A stretch of DNA of 8,194 bases from Desulfobacteraceae bacterium (GTDB taxonomy: Bacteria; Desulfobacterota; Desulfobacteria; Desulfobacterales; SURF-7). The position numbers and the translations under genes were made by a program. Of the stretch, positions 6,476 through 8,194 are shown in pieces (position 1 is the first letter of the stretch; every line of letters starts with the position of its first letter). The stretch spans positions 1 through 8,194 of the forward strand of contig JAUXBD010000037.1 in NCBI GenBank assembly GCA_030619585.1, written 5' to 3'. The notes below the pieces were generated by a model that made no database searches, had not been told where the DNA came from, and saw only the letters and a list, made by a program, of their open reading frames with translations.

Positions 6476-6488
6476 ATTAAAGATTGAA

Positions 6489-6524
6489 CTAAAGTGAGTC
6501 AGTTCCTTAGCGGGATCACTTTAG
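6489..6524. repeat. 9-bp inverted repeat between etfA and its terminator
   Basis: CTAAAGTGA (6489-6497) and TCACTTTAG (6516-6524) are exact inverted copies separated by 18 nt. The repeat lies in the 3' untranslated part of the etfBA transcript, before the main terminator. It has no U-tract and no recognised role; an operator-like site or an RNA stem are both possible. Confidence 0.5.
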
Positions 6525-6545
6525 ATCACATTTGTATTTCCTCTT

Positions 6546-7508
6546 CTACATCTCTTTTATTGCATCTGTAAGATCAGGCATAAATTCAAGGATATCTGTC
6601 ACAATACCCACATCTGCAAGCTGGAATATGGGAGCTTTGGGATTCTTGTTTACTGCAACGATAAAGGGAGCCCCTTTTATACCGCCCATATGCTGGAATG
6701 ATCCGCTTATACCCATGGCCATGTAGACTTTGGGTTTTACGGTCTGCCCTGATGTACCCACCTGGCGGGATTTTTCCAGCCACTTCTGATCCACAATGGG
6801 CCGTGAACATGAAACATCCGCGCCCATTGCATCTGCAAGTTCCTGTGCAATCTCGATATTGTCTTCATCCTCAATTCCTCGTCCAACAGACACAAGAATT
6901 TCAGACTTTGTAATATCAACATCACCGGCCTCTGCTTCAACCATTTCAAGGAAACGCCGTCCTGCTGTGACATCTCCCATATCCCCTGATTTATCCACCA
7001 CAGACCCTCCGGCGCTTTTACTCTCATCAGGAACAAATGCACCAGGGCGAACATTGATAACAGCCCCTGCTGAGATATCGCAATTCACATGGGTACTGGC
7101 CTGCCCGCCATATTCCTGTCTTACTGTCTTGAGGTCTGATCCGTCAATACCCTCAAAATCCACCACATCGGGAACAAATGAAGAATCGATTTTAATGGAT
7201 AGGCCTGGTGAAAGGTCCATTCCAAATGTGTCGTGGGGGACCAAAAATATGCAGTCTGCCGGCAGGATATTAATAAGCGCTTTTCTCACAACTTCGGCAT
7301 TGGGATATGAGAGAGCTTCATTATCGATCTTCCACACCTCGCCGTAAGAAGCGGCTATATCGTTACATACGGCATCAATGCCCGATCCTGTTACAACTGC
7401 AGTAACCTTTGCTCCTGAATCGATCTTCTTGGCAGCTTCAACAAGCTCCAAGGCCGAGTCATCCGCAACCCCATCCTTGTGTGTAATATATGCAAAAATC
7501 TGGGCCAT
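6546..7508 (-). CDS. etfA: Electron transfer flavoprotein, alpha subunit
   Basis: A complete 320-aa EtfA. With EtfB it forms a soluble FAD-containing carrier that takes electrons from acyl-CoA dehydrogenases (or related flavoenzymes) and passes them to a membrane quinone reductase or other acceptor. The C-terminal FAD domain (about 205-320) is textbook: VGRG (208-211), SRPIVD (235-240), QVGTSGQTV (249-257), GISGSFQHMGG (266-276) and AVNKNPKAPIFQLADVGIV (285-303). The N-terminal half is the usual nucleotide-fold domain. The ATG overlaps the etfB stop by one base (TAATG), and a strong ribosome site AAAGGAGG lies in the etfB end (7514-7521), so the two subunits are translated from one message. 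An in-line terminator follows at 6475-6431. No ferredoxin domain is fused at the N-terminus. Whether the complex is a simple carrier or electron-bifurcating cannot be settled from this subunit. Confidence 0.95.
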   Translation of the reverse strand: MAQIFAYITHKDGVADDSALELVEAAKKIDSGAKVTAVVTGSGIDAVCNDIAASYGEVWKIDNEALSYPNAEVVRKALINILPADCIFLVPHDTFGMDLSPGLSIKIDSSFVPDVVDFEGIDGSDLKTVRQEYGGQASTHVNCDISAGAVINVRPGAFVPDESKSAGGSVVDKSGDMGDVTAGRRFLEMVEAEAGDVDITKSEILVSVGRGIEDEDNIEIAQELADAMGADVSCSRPIVDQKWLEKSRQVGTSGQTVKPKVYMAMGISGSFQHMGGIKGAPFIVAVNKNPKAPIFQLADVGIVTDILEFMPDLTDAIKEM

Positions 7509-8194
7509 TATTTAAGTCCTCCTTTGGCTTTCAACATTTCAATAAGTTTTGAAATTATCTCTTCAGTATCGCCTTCCAGCATCTCAGCGCCTTCACCAAG
7601 TTCCGGCATAAAATAATCAAGTTTTTTAGCCTTTGCTGCTGACGCGCCGACAGAATCCGAAGAGACACCAAGGTCAGATGCACCCATTGCAGGGATCTCA
7701 ACAGAAGCGACTTTCCGGATACCTCTTATACCTACATAACGGGGCTCATTAATTCCTGTCTGAATCGAAAGTACACAGGGAAGATCGATCTCGTTCATCT
7801 CCGAATTTCCCCCTTCAATTTCACGACCCACTTTAAGCTTTTTATCATCAATAACATCAATGCTGTTAATAAGAGATGCATAAGGATAATCCAGCATTGC
7901 CGCCAGCATGCCGCCAACCTGGGCTGCTCCGTCATCTGCCTGGGCGCCGGTCATGATAAGGTCATAATTACCGTTTTCAACAGCAGCCTTTAAAATAGTT
8001 GCAATACCCTTTCCATCAGAGCCCTCAAATGCATCGTCATTTAGAAGAAGGCCTTTTTCCGCACCCATGGCCATCTCCCTTCTTAAAACCTCTTCAGACT
8101 CATCATCTCCAACGGTAACAACTGTTACGCTGCCGCCATGTTCATCCCCATAAAGTCGTATTTCTTCCTAACAATAGTATTGTTGCTTTCTCTC
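7508..8194 (-). CDS. etfB: Electron transfer flavoprotein, beta subunit (5' end outside window; apparent frameshift near 8168)
   Basis: Clear EtfB, the partner of EtfA. The signature VGREIEGGN...EIDLPCVLSIQTGINEPRYV is encoded around 7735-7831, and TGAQADDGAAQVGGMLAAML is the ADP/AMP-binding region. The first in-frame ATG (8074) is internal: upstream codons continue as EEIRLYGDEHGGSVTVVTVGDDESEEVLRRE, standard EtfB sequence, with no start codon. That frame ends at a TAG (8170-8168). Adding one base there would turn it into GAG and join it to the other frame, which reads RESNNTIV and resembles the usual NEWDNYAV that precedes EEAIRL. So a one-base loss, real or a sequencing error, seems to interrupt the gene. 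A normal EtfB of ~255 aa would start some 120-140 nt beyond the window edge. The stop overlaps the etfA start. Confidence 0.9.

Larger units (their letters stand above)
5948..6487 (+). pseudogene. IS91-family (HUH) transposase, internal fragment
   Basis: Translated from 5948, the frame reads YLLPFSCKRRHFCPACHQKR, the second half of the N-terminal zinc-binding region of IS91-type transposases, then VPHRHWVFSIPKRLKIYF and FHPHFHVISSDGCF. The last carries the His-hydrophobic-His pair (codons at about 6257-6265) of HUH rolling-circle transposases. Missing are the first ~60 residues with the first zinc Cys pair, and everything after about 6362, including the catalytic tyrosine region. A TGA lies in frame at 5945-5947, so there is no start. 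From ~6363 to the stop at 6485-6487 the frame runs through unrelated sequence; its last ~18 codons are simply the etfA terminator hairpin. A full-length relative would have roughly 370-400 residues. The element is inactive and its ends could not be identified. Confidence 0.85.

Noticed and set aside
6796..7347. 183-aa plus-strand ORF
   Set aside because: It lies wholly antisense to etfA, whose family motifs are unmistakable; the composition is a reverse-frame shadow rich in Ser, Pro and Thr.
8072..8074. ATG as the start of etfB
   Set aside because: It is inside the conserved RREMAMGAEKG segment; typical EtfB sequence continues upstream for at least 30 codons.
1..8194. CRISPR array, tRNA or rRNA genes
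   Set aside because: No regularly spaced repeats, tRNA-like cloverleaf with T-loop sequence, or rRNA segment was noticed on either strand.

Overview
The window looks like chromosomal DNA of an anaerobic, sulfate-reducing deltaproteobacterium (Desulfobacterota, probably Desulfobacteraceae-like). The basis is a CooC-type nickel ATPase (CO dehydrogenase maturation, Wood-Ljungdahl pathway), a cysteine-rich ferredoxin-type protein, an EtfBA pair of the kind common in these bacteria, and remnants of chemotaxis and response-regulator genes. The taxonomic call is inference from gene content and protein style, not from a marker gene.

Layout, left to right. (1) Plus strand, 1-2705: the 3' part of a CooC-like ATPase gene, followed after 4 nt by a complete Ski2-like DEAH-box helicase. 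(2) 2744-2992: an orphan C-terminal piece of a methyl-accepting chemotaxis protein with no start or upstream domains. (3) 3021-4299: a biosynthetic unit with a possible promoter, a 25-codon leader ORF packed with Tyr and Phe codons, a perfect intrinsic terminator, and then a complete type I DAHP synthase gene. This has the architecture of a ribosome-mediated transcription attenuator controlling entry into aromatic amino acid synthesis. (4) 4296-4391: a short ORF overlapping the synthase stop (ATGA), possibly the stub of a truncated gene. (5) 4392-5794: an AT-rich intergenic stretch with a good sigma70-type promoter, then a 359-aa protein with a winged-helix-like N-terminus and many cysteines, including two ferredoxin-type 4Fe-4S motifs. 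(6) 5904-6487: the first ~16 codons of a response regulator joined directly to an internal fragment of an IS91-family (HUH) transposase. (7) Minus strand, 8194-6431: etfB (5' end outside the window, with an apparent frameshift near 8168), etfA overlapping it by one base, and a strong terminator downstream of etfA.

The most interesting element is the Tyr/Phe leader and terminator in front of the DAHP synthase, including a 7-bp alternative pairing that would act as antiterminator. A second theme is the number of broken genes between intact units (MCP tail, possible methyltransferase stub, response regulator/IS91 junction, etfB frameshift), which suggests a rearranged region.
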